64,000 bases of DNA. It comes from Treponema sp. GTDB taxonomy: Bacteria > Spirochaetota > Spirochaetia > Treponematales > Treponemataceae. The stretch spans positions 17,061 through 81,060 of the forward strand of contig JALCCK010000003.1 of NCBI GenBank assembly GCA_022640795.1. The letters are read 5' to 3'. Below are positions 25,497 through 34,949 of the stretch, piece by piece (within the stretch, counting starts at the first letter, position 1; every line of letters starts with the position of its first letter). A model generated the notes under the pieces. It was not told the origin of the DNA. It saw only the letters and a program-made list of their open reading frames with translations, and ran no database searches. Both the position numbers and the translations under genes were made by a program.

Positions 25497-26018
25497 TTAT
25501 TCTGACTGACTCAGAAATTGTTTATTTATCTGTTCTGCCACAAACCCGGCATAACGACGAATACCCTCATCGTCGGTACCGTTTTTGAGAACCGTTCCCG
25601 TTTTTTCAGTTCCTGTAGCCGTTATCGTATCAGTCATAATTTCAATAACTTTCCATTCTGCTGATTTAATATTTTCAAGCAGCGAAGCGTCCGGATTATC
25701 GGTTCCGGTTTGTTCCAAATTAAGCCGGATAATAATGAAATAATCAAAATATCCGTCCCGTGCCTCAAGATAGGATTTTTTTTCAACTGCTGAAATCTGA
25801 TCCATTCCCGAGACAACGTACAGAGGTGCATCTGAAACAATACATCCGTTATCATAAAAATAATCAAGAATTGCCTGTTCAAACAGGATCGTACTTTCTT
25901 TTATTTTTTTCTGATTACCGGCTGCCTGCTCAACCATCACGACGAGAGAATCTGCAGAAGCGGTACAAATTCCTCCCGCCAGCGTCAGCAACACAGCTGC
26001 CAGATGCTTTAATTTCAT
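25497..26018 (-). CDS. Small exported protein of unknown function
   Basis: 173 aa from the ATG at 26018, four bases after GGAGG; a longer frame from 26099 lacks such support. A clear signal peptide (KLKHLAAVLLTLAGGICTASA) leads to a mature domain of about 150 residues with FEQAILDYFYDNGCIVSDAP and FDYFIIIRLNLEQ. The family is not recognised. It lies 12 bases before the SPOR protein gene and probably shares its transcript, so an envelope role is likely. Confidence 0.7.
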   Translation of the reverse strand: MKLKHLAAVLLTLAGGICTASADSLVVMVEQAAGNQKKIKESTILFEQAILDYFYDNGCIVSDAPLYVVSGMDQISAVEKKSYLEARDGYFDYFIIIRLNLEQTGTDNPDASLLENIKSAEWKVIEIMTDTITATGTEKTGTVLKNGTDDEGIRRYAGFVAEQINKQFLSQSE

Positions 26019-26133
26019 GTAACCTCCACGGAGAAAAGCTGCTCCATCTGCCATTGTCTCTTTTTTATCATCGGTTTCTTCGTAAAAGGAATTAAGCACT
26101 TTTATTCATGAAGTTTATAAAACGACAGAAAGA

Positions 26134-26162
26134 TTGATGAAAGTGACATGGTATGGTATAGT
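26134..26162 (+). promoter_or_regulatory. Leaderless promoter of NusG-like operon
   Basis: TTGATG (26134-26139), a 17-base spacer and TATAGT (26157-26162). The ATG at 26169 begins six bases after the -10, exactly where transcription should start, and no ribosome binding site is present. Confidence 0.6.
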
Positions 26163-26168
26163 TTCTCT

Positions 26169-26702
26169 ATGAAATATTATGCCGTGCAGGTTCATTGTTC
26201 AGCAGAAATACCATATATGGAACATTTAAAAAAACGATTGTCCGGCACGACCTGCAGTCAGGAAATAATTTTTCCCAGAAGATGCCTTAAAATACGCAAA
26301 AAAGGGAAAATAGTTGATGATATAAAACCAATTTTTCCCGGATATGTATTTATTCGGGTGGAAGATTCCTTAACCTATGACCAGTTCTGTCTGATGAAAT
26401 CAGTAAAAGGATTCTATAAATTTCTGGACAGTAACCAGAATATACGGCCGCTTCATGATCATGACCTAAAAATACTTGAGCATTTTCTGGTATTCGGTGA
26501 AATAGCGGGACCGTCAAAAGTCTTTTTCAATGAACAAAATAAAATAGTTGTTACCGCTGGACCGTTAAAAGGAATGGAAGGTTCCATAATAAAAATCGAT
26601 CGAAGGAAACGACGTGCAAAAGTAGAACTGGATTTTGGAAACAATAAAATTCGTTGTGATCTTTCATTTGAAATGATGAAAAAGGACAGCATTCATGAAT
26701 AA
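26169..26702 (+). CDS. NusG-family antitermination factor (LoaP/RfaH-like paralogue)
   Basis: 177 aa. The N-terminal NGN domain (MKYYAVQVHCSAEIPYMEHL, PIFPGYVFIRVED) is joined to a C-terminal KOW motif (VVTAGPLKGMEGSIIKIDRR). Specialised NusG paralogues such as LoaP and RfaH bind elongating RNA polymerase and promote read-through of long polysaccharide operons. The position fits: it is the first gene of a six-gene operon beginning with sugar-nucleotide enzymes and overlaps the second gene by eight bases. The housekeeping nusG would sit with ribosomal genes, so this is probably a paralogue. The start is leaderless; the in-frame ATG at 26148 would precede the predicted transcription start. Confidence 0.82.
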   Translation: MKYYAVQVHCSAEIPYMEHLKKRLSGTTCSQEIIFPRRCLKIRKKGKIVDDIKPIFPGYVFIRVEDSLTYDQFCLMKSVKGFYKFLDSNQNIRPLHDHDLKILEHFLVFGEIAGPSKVFFNEQNKIVVTAGPLKGMEGSIIKIDRRKRRAKVELDFGNNKIRCDLSFEMMKKDSIHE

Positions 26703-28203
26703 AATAGACGAACCGCGTTTATATATAATCGGAGCAGGATTTGCCGGACAGATGATTGCCGGTGATATCAAACGGAAAAAAATATTCGGTCGCGTAGCAG
26801 CCTATCTTGACGATGATGAATCCGTTATCGGTACCCAGATAGACGGAGTGCCGGTTATAGGACCGATACGTAATACCGCATCTCTTTTGCGGTGTGGAGC
26901 AGGTGACGTTGCAATTATTGCAATTCCGAGTGCTCCGGTGGAACGAATCAGGACAGTGTATGAAGTCCTTGTCAAAAGCGGATTTTCTCATATAAAAATT
27001 CTCCCAAGTATCAGTCAGGTTATTGAAGGATCAGCTCATCTTGTACAGGCCAGAGAAATAGATCCGCTTGATATTCTTGGACGTACACCGGTGACTATTT
27101 CACTAAAGGAAAGCCTTTCATATCTCCGGGGAAAACGGGTGCTGATCACCGGTGCAGGTGGATCAATAGGTTCAGAACTGTGCCGGCAGCTTCTTTCAGG
27201 AGGAGCAGAACGGTTATATCTTTTCGGGCACGGAGAAAATTCAATTTATCAGATAGACAGAGAACTCCGATTACTCCAGAACGAAGGCGTTGGCGAAAAA
27301 GCGACGATTGTTCCAATAATCGGAGACATGAAGGACCATGCGTATACGGATTATATTATATCAAAGACAAGATGTGACGTTATATTTCATTGTGCGGCTT
27401 ATAAACATGTTCCTATGATGGAAGGTAATCCGGTCGCAGCAATTGAAAACAATGTCTTTGGAACAAAAAATCTGCTTGAAGCTGCGTTGCGTCATAAAGT
27501 CAGGCGGTTTGTACTTATTTCTACCGATAAAGCAGTGAATCCGGTTTCCGTTTATGGAGTTTCAAAAATGCTCTGTGAAAAACTTGTTCTTGCGGCAGCA
27601 GTACATGCAAAATCGCCGCAGGCATATATGTTCGTACGGTTCGGAAATGTACTGGGTTCCCGGGGATCTATTCTGCCGCTTTTTATGGAACAGATCAAAA
27701 ATGGAGGTCCTGTTACTGTTACCGACAAAGGCATGGAACGATATTTTATGACGATACCAGAAGCCTGCTCTCTCGTTCTCAAAACCGGCGGAGTTGGTAA
27801 AAACGGTATCTCATATTTGCTTGATATGGGAACTCCCATAAAAATTCTGACATTAGCGGAACAGATTATAAAATTCAGCGGGTTTGAACCATATAAGGAT
27901 ATTGATATAAAATTTACCGGAGTCCGGCCGGGAGAACGGCTCGCAGAACATTTATGGTTACCGGAAGAAAATCCAACTTCTACTGAATATCCTAAGATTC
28001 TGAAACTGACAGATTGTACGCCAAAATCCTTTGATCTTGACGGCCTCCTCCGCCGGCTTGAACCAATCTGCCTCGGTTCCGCACACCAGGAAGAAAAAGA
28101 TCCGGTTCTCTACAGGAACAAAGAACGGATGATAGAAATACTAGGTGAAGTTGTTCCATCATTAAAAAATTTCTACAAAAAAAATACCATAAGGGGTCGG
28201 TAA
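26695..28203 (+). CDS. Nucleotide-sugar 4,6-dehydratase/epimerase, CapD/FlaA1-like, without membrane helices
   Basis: 502 aa. An N-terminal Rossmann-like domain (YIIGAGFAGQMIAGDI to about residue 125) precedes an extended SDR domain with GAGGSIGSELCRQL for NAD(P), the active-site region STDKAVNPVSVYGVSK and RFGNVLGSRGSILPLF. The Tyr of the YxxxK pair is kept, as in FlaA1-type dehydratases, whereas many CapD/PglF proteins have Met. The four membrane helices of PglF/WbpM-type proteins are absent, so it should be soluble. It probably converts UDP-GlcNAc or a related sugar to a 4-keto-6-deoxy form for the aminotransferase encoded next, which starts right after its stop. Confidence 0.88.
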   Translation: MNKIDEPRLYIIGAGFAGQMIAGDIKRKKIFGRVAAYLDDDESVIGTQIDGVPVIGPIRNTASLLRCGAGDVAIIAIPSAPVERIRTVYEVLVKSGFSHIKILPSISQVIEGSAHLVQAREIDPLDILGRTPVTISLKESLSYLRGKRVLITGAGGSIGSELCRQLLSGGAERLYLFGHGENSIYQIDRELRLLQNEGVGEKATIVPIIGDMKDHAYTDYIISKTRCDVIFHCAAYKHVPMMEGNPVAAIENNVFGTKNLLEAALRHKVRRFVLISTDKAVNPVSVYGVSKMLCEKLVLAAAVHAKSPQAYMFVRFGNVLGSRGSILPLFMEQIKNGGPVTVTDKGMERYFMTIPEACSLVLKTGGVGKNGISYLLDMGTPIKILTLAEQIIKFSGFEPYKDIDIKFTGVRPGERLAEHLWLPEENPTSTEYPKILKLTDCTPKSFDLDGLLRRLEPICLGSAHQEEKDPVLYRNKERMIEILGEVVPSLKNFYKKNTIRGR

Positions 28204-29433
28204 ATGACTGATGCTGAAAATACTGGTGTTCCTTTTTTTCGGCCTTCGCTTGATACTGCAGAAGAAAAGGCAGTTCTTTCCGTGCTGAGATCAAACTGGC
28301 TTACAACTGGAAAAGAGGCGCTTGCGTTTGAAAAAGAATTTTCCAATTTTATTACACTTCCTGCAGCAGAAGAAAAACGTACTGCGGAAGGGCTCGAAAC
28401 GTCACCTATACTCAGCATAGCGGTAAACAGCAATACAAGCGGTTTGACGCTTGCACTCGATGCCTGCGGTATAAAAGAGGGAACTGCCGTTATAACGACC
28501 CCGTATACATTTGTCTCAACAGCAGCGACAGCGCAAAAACTTGGCGCAGAAGTCTGTTTTGCTGATATAGAAAAAGACAGTTATAGCATTTCACCTGAAA
28601 ATATTGAAGCAATTCTAAAAAAAGACCGGCAGCACAAAATACGGGCTATTCTTCCGGTTCATGTCGGAGGAAATGTCTGTAACATGGAAGCTATCTGTTT
28701 CCTTGGAAAAAAATACGGTGTAAAAATAATAGAAGATGCCGCACATTCCTTCCCGGCACCGACAAATCTCGGCTATGCAGGAACGATAGGTGATGCCGGC
28801 GTATTCTCATTCTATGCGACAAAGACGATCACTACAGGCGAAGGAGGAATGGTCTGTACGCGGGACCCTGAAATCGCAAAGAGAATGGTCAGCATGCGGA
28901 TGCACGGAATGGACAGAACAACATGGGATCGCTATACGTCTCCGAAAGCTTCATGGGAATATGATATTATTGATGCCGGATACAAATATAACCTGCCGGA
29001 TATACTGGCAGCCATCGGCCGGGTTCAGCTGAAAAAAGCTCAGGAACTATACCGCAAAAGAAAAAATATTGTTGCTATATATAACGAGGCTTTTGCAAAA
29101 TTTGATTTTGTAGAGCTGCCACCGACTTCGGTGGGAAATGCATGGCATCTGTATATGATACGAATTATTCCGCAAAAACTAAAAATTAACCGTGACAGTT
29201 TTGCTAAAAAACTTCAACAAAAAGGCATCGGTATTTCCGTTCATTTTATACCGCTTTTTCATTTTACATACTGGAAGAATACCTATCCGGAATTCCGTTC
29301 GGAGAATTTTCCGAACGCTGAACATAAATATCAAACGAGCATATCCCTTCCGCTCTGGCCCGGTATGAGCGAAAACGACGTTTTACGGGTCATACAGGCC
29401 GTTAAAGAAACGGGAGAGCAAAACCATGCCTGA
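28204..29433 (+). CDS. DegT/DnrJ/EryC1 family sugar aminotransferase (PLP)
   Basis: 409 aa. The PLP lysine lies in FSFYATKTITTGEGG, preceded by IIEDAAHSFPA and the substrate loop NSNTSGLTLALDACG. It should transfer an amino group to the keto-sugar made by the preceding dehydratase. Its ATG immediately follows the dehydratase stop (TAAATG), and its own end overlaps the next gene by eight bases, so translation is coupled. The pair resembles PglF/PglE or cap5D/spsC couples that make diamino or amino-deoxy sugars. Confidence 0.9.
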   Translation: MTDAENTGVPFFRPSLDTAEEKAVLSVLRSNWLTTGKEALAFEKEFSNFITLPAAEEKRTAEGLETSPILSIAVNSNTSGLTLALDACGIKEGTAVITTPYTFVSTAATAQKLGAEVCFADIEKDSYSISPENIEAILKKDRQHKIRAILPVHVGGNVCNMEAICFLGKKYGVKIIEDAAHSFPAPTNLGYAGTIGDAGVFSFYATKTITTGEGGMVCTRDPEIAKRMVSMRMHGMDRTTWDRYTSPKASWEYDIIDAGYKYNLPDILAAIGRVQLKKAQELYRKRKNIVAIYNEAFAKFDFVELPPTSVGNAWHLYMIRIIPQKLKINRDSFAKKLQQKGIGISVHFIPLFHFTYWKNTYPEFRSENFPNAEHKYQTSISLPLWPGMSENDVLRVIQAVKETGEQNHA

Positions 29434-31615
29434 AACACTGCGGACACGAAAAACACGTATAAAAAAAAAGATTCTGCGGCTGTTACTTTCTCAGGACTTT
29501 TATAGTGATTTGGAAATTGATGGTATGTTGTATGCCGCCCTTCTCAGATCACCTTCAGGAAGCGGGACTATAACGTCTATCTCGTATCCCAATATACCGG
29601 AGGGATATTTTTTCTTTACTGCTGCTGATATACCAGAGAACGATGTTGTCTCGATGCTCGATACTCCTATTTCTATTTTTTGCAGCGGAAATGTTTCATA
29701 TCAGGGCGAACCTATCGGAATGCTTGTCGGTCCGGATCAGAAGAAGGTTAATGAACTTCTCTCAAAGTTTGAAATACTGTACGACACTGAAACGGTAAAT
29801 TCGGCACTGGAAACGATCATCAGTGAAAATACGAAGACGGATGCTGACCAGGGAAAAGATATTCCGTTGTTACCACCGACAGCAGCTCAAACGGCAGCAT
29901 CAAGGATTGTCCGCACAGGAAAAGCATTAAATGGAAACAAATCAGACTTTCAGCAGCTTTTTAAAGACGCCGCCTGTACGGTAGAAAACACGTGGTCATA
30001 TGTAATTCAGCACCAGTCATACGAAGAAACAAACGGAGCAATCTGCCTTTTCGATGACGGCATTCTGACCGTTTTTACTCCGACACAGTGGTTGCCGCAT
30101 CTGCGAAAAACGCTTTCATCGGTACTTTCTATCGATATGAATCATATTGTCGTGAAAAAGACAAAAATTTCCAATCGCAACACAACCGGAATATGGGGAA
30201 ATGCTATTCTTGCCTGCCAGGCGGGAATAGCAGCCGTAAAAACCGGTAAACCTGTAAAAATCTGTCTGACAAGAGAAGAACAGAAAAAATATATCGAAAA
30301 ACCGGTTCCGGTAACAATTACCTGCAAAACCGCTGCTACAGCAGAAGGTCGTATCGTAGCCCAGCAGACACGCATAATCATTGCAGCCGGTGCATATAAT
30401 CCGTTTGCCGGAGAAATTCTGGACAGACTTGTCATTGCATCCTGCGGCATTTATAATATACCGAATATTGAAATAATCGGAAAAGCATACGTATCCAGTA
30501 CTGCTCCATCGTCTGTTACAATGAATACGATTGAAGCTCAGGCTTATTTTGCACTTGAAAGTCAAATACAGGCAGTTGCAGATCGTACAGGACTTTCTCC
30601 CGTCGAACTGCGAGAAATTAACGGATTTTCCAACTCCTCATTCGTCAACAGTATGCCGTTCTTCTTTAATGCGCTTAAATTAAAAGAAACGCTTGAAGGA
30701 CTTACGTCTATCAGCGATTTTAGACGAAAATATACTTCATACAGGATTGACCGGCACACAGATCTTATAAATTTTACGGGGAATCCGTCCGCGAGTCCGG
30801 TACGCGGTATCGGACTTGCGTGCACACTGAGCGGGTCGGGATACTTTGGTTCACATGTATATGATACCGGTCAAAAAATGGAAGTTACCATGGAAAAAGA
30901 CGGCACGCTTACGATACATTCTCTTCCTCCGTCGTCTTCTGTATTGAATATCTGGAAATCAATAGCGGCGGGGATACTTGATATACCGGCGGAGTCTGTA
31001 AAGCTTAATAGTAAATTCGACGCAAACCAGGAACCTCAATTACCGGAAGACATTTACAATAACCTCAGTATTATGACTCAGCTGATAAAAAAATGCTGCA
31101 GAAGTATTCAAAGAAAACGATTCAGATCTCCGCTGCCGATAACGGTAAAAAAAGGTATAACCTCAGCACAGAAAAAAAAATGGGATCAGGAGTCGTTTTC
31201 AGGAGAACCATTTTATACGACTGCAGGAGCAGCCGCTGCGGTTGAAGTAGAATTTGATGCAGCAGTCTATACGGTGACGATCAGAGGAATATGGATCACC
31301 ATTGACTGCGGTGAAATTCTTTCCGTAGCTGCGGCGAAACAGACAATCAGAAAAAATATCCAGCAGGTACTCTCTGAACTTATATCAGATACAATCCTTT
31401 CGTGCGATAATATAAATATTTCATTTCTACAGTCAACTGCCGATCCCCGTCAAATAGACGGCCTGGTTTATAATATAATTCCGGCTGCATTTGCCGCAGC
31501 CGTTTCACAAGCATGTTCTGTTACAGTAAATTCTTTACCGATAAAGACGGATTCTTTATATAATATGGAACGAATCAAGCTCAACGCGACTGAATCGGAA
31601 AAGGAGAAAAAATGA
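29426..31615 (+). CDS. Xanthine dehydrogenase large-subunit homologue with lost molybdenum-site motifs
   Basis: 729 aa. The order of segments matches the molybdenum-binding large subunit of xanthine dehydrogenase/CO dehydrogenase: an N-terminal Ald_Xan_dh_C-like domain (YAALLRSPSGSGTI), the QHQSYEE region, TREEQ after GIAAVKTGKPVKICL, and YFALESQIQAVADRTG. However, GGGFGGK is replaced by KISNRNTTG (about residues 246-254), the RxFRGFG region by PSSVTMNT (about 360), and the catalytic GE-P near the C-terminus by DPRQIDG (about 675). It overlaps the aminotransferase by eight bases and the FeS gene by four. Probably not a normal molybdo-hydroxylase. Confidence 0.75.
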   Translation: MPETLRTRKTRIKKKILRLLLSQDFYSDLEIDGMLYAALLRSPSGSGTITSISYPNIPEGYFFFTAADIPENDVVSMLDTPISIFCSGNVSYQGEPIGMLVGPDQKKVNELLSKFEILYDTETVNSALETIISENTKTDADQGKDIPLLPPTAAQTAASRIVRTGKALNGNKSDFQQLFKDAACTVENTWSYVIQHQSYEETNGAICLFDDGILTVFTPTQWLPHLRKTLSSVLSIDMNHIVVKKTKISNRNTTGIWGNAILACQAGIAAVKTGKPVKICLTREEQKKYIEKPVPVTITCKTAATAEGRIVAQQTRIIIAAGAYNPFAGEILDRLVIASCGIYNIPNIEIIGKAYVSSTAPSSVTMNTIEAQAYFALESQIQAVADRTGLSPVELREINGFSNSSFVNSMPFFFNALKLKETLEGLTSISDFRRKYTSYRIDRHTDLINFTGNPSASPVRGIGLACTLSGSGYFGSHVYDTGQKMEVTMEKDGTLTIHSLPPSSSVLNIWKSIAAGILDIPAESVKLNSKFDANQEPQLPEDIYNNLSIMTQLIKKCCRSIQRKRFRSPLPITVKKGITSAQKKKWDQESFSGEPFYTTAGAAAAVEVEFDAAVYTVTIRGIWITIDCGEILSVAAAKQTIRKNIQQVLSELISDTILSCDNINISFLQSTADPRQIDGLVYNIIPAAFAAAVSQACSVTVNSLPIKTDSLYNMERIKLNATESEKEKK

Positions 31616-32103
31616 AAATTCCATTACAGTTGAATTCAAAAAAGACCGTACTGGACGCTTTTCCCAACGAACTTTTAGTTACCGTACTCAGACGATATGG
31701 GATGATTTCGGTAAAAGAAGGATGTATGGAAGGAAAATGCGGAGCATGTACCGTTCTTATTGATGGGAAACCGGTACCAAGCTGCAAAATACCGGTGGCT
31801 ATTGTGCGGAATTCATATATTGTTACACTTGAATATTTCAAAACGACGGATGACTACGAGGATATTATGAAAGGCTTTGAGAAGGCCGCTATTAAACTCT
31901 GCGGACATTGCGATGCCGGAAAGATTTTTACAGCGTGGAGTATTATCACGGCGAAACAACTACCGGAGAGAACAGCTCTGCTGCAGGAAGTGGCACATCT
32001 TTCGCCATGCTGTGTTGATTCGGACACACTCATAAACGGGATACTTTATGCCCGCTCGTTTAGAAATTCGCGTCTGAGGGTAAAAAAAGATGCAAGAAAG
32101 TGA
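31612..32103 (+). CDS. [2Fe-2S] subunit of xanthine-dehydrogenase-like complex
   Basis: 163 aa. The first cluster has all four ligands: C38, C43, C46 and C58 in EGCMEGKCGACTVLIDG and PSC. The second, helical domain has C97 and C100 (LCGHC) but ends in adjacent C133-C134 (SPCCVD), where the family has CxC (usually CRCTGY). The protein should pass electrons between the large and FAD subunits. It starts in a four-base ATGA overlap with the large-subunit gene and overlaps the FAD gene by 14 bases. From memory, T. pallidum has a similar gene annotated quinoline 2-oxidoreductase. Confidence 0.85.
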   Translation: MKIPLQLNSKKTVLDAFPNELLVTVLRRYGMISVKEGCMEGKCGACTVLIDGKPVPSCKIPVAIVRNSYIVTLEYFKTTDDYEDIMKGFEKAAIKLCGHCDAGKIFTAWSIITAKQLPERTALLQEVAHLSPCCVDSDTLINGILYARSFRNSRLRVKKDARK

Positions 32104-32896
32104 ACACGATATCTTTTTTGCCAATACGATTTCCGATGTGCTGTACCAGTTGAAAACAATACCGGGACTCCGTATTGTCGGCGGCTGTACCGGTATCATG
32201 ACACTTCCGGAAAAATCATTGTCAATCAGAGGTATAAAGGAACTGCAATTAATCGACAAACGGGAACGGTACATGGATTTGGGACCGGCGGTAACGCTTT
32301 CCAGATTACTTGAAGTCGGAAAAAATAAACTTCCGTCAATACTTTACAACGCAGCCGCAGGCATTTCGAATTCACATATACGTAATATAGCCACAATCGG
32401 TGGAAACATTTGCAAAGATGGTCCTAAATTAACACTCTATGCACCGATGCTCGCGTTAGATGCACGACTTGAATTACATAATGAATATGAAGCGTACTAC
32501 ATCCCTATAACAAGCTTTTCAGGAGTGCCCCGTAATAGTATGCTTATACGAATCAGGATTCCGATTGAAGAATGGGATGTTGCAGTATTCCGAAGATTCG
32601 GTCCTGCCCATGTTATTACAGAAAACTCTGCTTCGTTTGCTTTTCTTGCAAATACACAAAAAAATACGCTGACCAATCTGCGAATAGCTTTTGCAGGCAC
32701 AGTGACGTTCAGAAGCAAGGAACTTGAAAACAGCATCATCGGTACACGGCTTCCGTTGTCCGAAAAAAATATAGACAGCCTCGTCGCCGATGCTGCACGG
32801 CAATTTGAAACTGCCGCTCCGGAAAAGTCAAGTCCGCCAATTCTGAAGCAGCAGTTTCTGAACCTTGTACATTATTCGCTGGAGCAGCTTACCTGA
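32090..32896 (+). CDS. FAD-binding subunit of xanthine-dehydrogenase-like complex
   Basis: 268 aa, the medium (FAD_binding_5 plus CO_deh_flav_C) subunit. The first FAD loop is LRIVGGCTGIM and the second AAAGISNSHIRNIATIGGNIC; both follow the family. The C-terminal half (about 170-268) has the expected FAFLANTQKNTLTNLRIAFAG strand. It would oxidise or reduce NAD(P) through FAD. It is the last gene of the six-gene operon and converges on queA with three bases between stop codons and no obvious terminator. Confidence 0.85.
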   Translation: MQESEHDIFFANTISDVLYQLKTIPGLRIVGGCTGIMTLPEKSLSIRGIKELQLIDKRERYMDLGPAVTLSRLLEVGKNKLPSILYNAAAGISNSHIRNIATIGGNICKDGPKLTLYAPMLALDARLELHNEYEAYYIPITSFSGVPRNSMLIRIRIPIEEWDVAVFRRFGPAHVITENSASFAFLANTQKNTLTNLRIAFAGTVTFRSKELENSIIGTRLPLSEKNIDSLVADAARQFETAAPEKSSPPILKQQFLNLVHYSLEQLT

Positions 32897-32899
32897 TTA

Positions 32900-33940
32900 C
32901 TATTTTATCAGCATGGCGTCGCCGTATGAAAAAAAACGGTATCGTTTGGCGACAGCAGTTCTATATGCATCAAGAATAGATTCTCTTCCGGCAAATGCAC
33001 TTACCAGCATAATCAAGGTCGATTCAGGCGTGTGGAAATTCGTGAACATCTGATCAACAATTCTGAATTTAAATCCGGGATACATAAATATATGTGTTTT
33101 TTGAGTTCCTGCAACGACAAGACCGTGTTCATCACATGCAGATTCCAGAGTTCTTACAGAAGTTGTGCCCACTGCAAGAATCGGACGGCTTTTTTCTTTT
33201 GCTTCGTTTACTTTCCTCGCCGTTTCAGAAGAAACCGTAAAAACCTCTTCATGCATTTTGTGATCTTCTATCTTGTCTTCCCGCACCGGCAAAAAAGTAC
33301 CAAGTCCGACATGCAAAGTGACCCAGTCAAGATCTATACCTTTATTTTTAAGTTGTTCAAGCATTTCATTTGTGAAGTGAAGTCCTGCAGTCGGACAGGC
33401 AGCGCTTCCCGTCTCTTTTGCATAAACAGTCTGATACCGTTCACTGTCCGCTTCGGTATCTTCTCGTTTGATATACGGAGGAAGCGGGATGTGCCCATTT
33501 TTTTCGAACCATGATTCATCTATCACTGATTCAAATTTCAATGTTCTGAATTCTGTACCTTCATTCTGCGGATTTTCTATAATAGTTCCTATCAATCCAT
33601 CCTGAAATTTGTATCGCATTCCCGGTTTTTGTTTTTTTGCAGATTTAACCATCGTATTCCAGGCAGTGCCGCTCGTATCTGTCTGGTTCAGAAACATAAA
33701 TTCCTGTTCCCGACCGGTTGTCTCTTTTATACCGTACACCCGCGCTTTACGAACCTTTGAATTGTTAAAAATCATAAGCGTATCGGAACTTATAAGATCC
33801 GGCAATTCATGCATCAGATGATGCGAAACGTGACCGTCGAACCGTCCCAGTTCCATAAGTTTATCCTCACCTCGTATTCCGGAAGGATACTGGGCTATAA
33901 GATCCTGTGGTAAATCAAAATAGAAGTCTTTCCTGAGCAT
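32900..33940 (-). CDS. queA: S-adenosylmethionine:tRNA ribosyltransferase-isomerase
   Basis: 346 aa, full length for QueA. It begins [17 protein letters not shown] and contains [38 protein letters not shown] and [17 protein letters not shown], all family signatures. It adds epoxyqueuosine precursor chemistry to tRNA preQ1-34. It is the last gene of the yebC-ruvC-ruvA-ruvB-queA cluster and overlaps ruvB by 26 bases. Confidence 0.96.
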   Translation of the reverse strand: MLRKDFYFDLPQDLIAQYPSGIRGEDKLMELGRFDGHVSHHLMHELPDLISSDTLMIFNNSKVRKARVYGIKETTGREQEFMFLNQTDTSGTAWNTMVKSAKKQKPGMRYKFQDGLIGTIIENPQNEGTEFRTLKFESVIDESWFEKNGHIPLPPYIKREDTEADSERYQTVYAKETGSAACPTAGLHFTNEMLEQLKNKGIDLDWVTLHVGLGTFLPVREDKIEDHKMHEEVFTVSSETARKVNEAKEKSRPILAVGTTSVRTLESACDEHGLVVAGTQKTHIFMYPGFKFRIVDQMFTNFHTPESTLIMLVSAFAGRESILDAYRTAVAKRYRFFSYGDAMLIK

Positions 33941-34949
33941 TTTTTTTATTTCCCTTTATTCCTAAATGATAATATGCTTTTTCTGTTACTATGCGTCCGC
34001 GTGGAGTCCGCTGCAAAAGACCGCACTGAATTAAATAGGGTTCATAGTAATCTTCCAGCGTGTCTATAGATTCTCCAATCGAAATCGCAAGCGTTTCAGC
34101 TCCGACAGGGCCGCCGCCAAAATTATTTATGATGGAAAGCAGGATCTGCCTGTCGTAGTTTTCAAGTCCGAGAGAATCTATTTCCAGTTTTTTAAGTCCG
34201 TCGACAGTTATCTGTTTCGTAATTTTACCATGGCCGAATACCTGCGCAAAATCTCTCATCCTCCGAAGAACACGATTGGCTACACGTGGTGTTCCACGGG
34301 AACATTGAGCCATGAGCAGTGCAGCATCGTCATCTATTTCGACCGAAAGGATACGGGCGGAACGCCGGATAATACACGAAAGCTCTTCCGGTGTATAAAA
34401 ATTAAACCGTTGAATAATTCCAAATCTGCTGATCAACGGACTGGAAACCATGCCGGCTCTCGTTGTCGCTCCCACAAGCGTAAATTTTGGAATCGGGATC
34501 CGAACAGTACGGGCAGCCGCCCCCTGTCCGATAACCCAGTCAAGTTCAAAATCCTCCATAGCGATATATAACATTTCTTCTATAGCAGGTTTTAAACGAT
34601 GAATTTCATCAATAAAAAATACCGTCCGTGGAGTAATCGTTGAAAGTATCCCCGCAAGATCTTTCGGTTTATCCAGAGCCGGAGCACTGGTAACTTTAAA
34701 ATCTGCTCCAAGCTCATGAGCCGTTATCTGTGCAAGCGTTGTTTTTCCGAGGCCGGGAGGCCCGATAAGAAACAAATGATCCAGAGGTTCTTTTCTGCTG
34801 CGTGCTGCCTCTATAAAAACGGAAAGATTCTTTTTAACACCTTCCTGTCCCAAAAATTCATTAAGCAGCTGCGGCCGGAGTGTCAGCTCCTGATCATCAG
34901 CGGAATTCGGAACATCTGGCCTTACTATAGCGTCGTCTCTGTCACTCAT
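33915..34949 (-). CDS. ruvB: Holliday junction branch-migration ATPase RuvB
   Basis: 344 aa. [18 protein letters not shown] at the start, Walker [12 protein letters not shown], Walker B FIDEIHRL, sensor 1 GATTRAGM, and the RuvB C-terminal winged helix ([28 protein letters not shown]). It drives branch migration with RuvA and RuvC. It overlaps ruvA by four bases (ATGA) upstream and queA by 26 bases downstream. Confidence 0.97.
   Translation of the reverse strand: MSDRDDAIVRPDVPNSADDQELTLRPQLLNEFLGQEGVKKNLSVFIEAARSRKEPLDHLFLIGPPGLGKTTLAQITAHELGADFKVTSAPALDKPKDLAGILSTITPRTVFFIDEIHRLKPAIEEMLYIAMEDFELDWVIGQGAAARTVRIPIPKFTLVGATTRAGMVSSPLISRFGIIQRFNFYTPEELSCIIRRSARILSVEIDDDAALLMAQCSRGTPRVANRVLRRMRDFAQVFGHGKITKQITVDGLKKLEIDSLGLENYDRQILLSIINNFGGGPVGAETLAISIGESIDTLEDYYEPYLIQCGLLQRTPRGRIVTEKAYYHLGIKGNKKNAQERLLF

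Noticed and set aside
24072..25509. Several plus-strand frames (85-165 codons) opposite the SPOR protein
   Set aside because: They mirror the Pro/Ala/Glu-rich low-complexity linker and show no domain; an artefact of repetitive composition.
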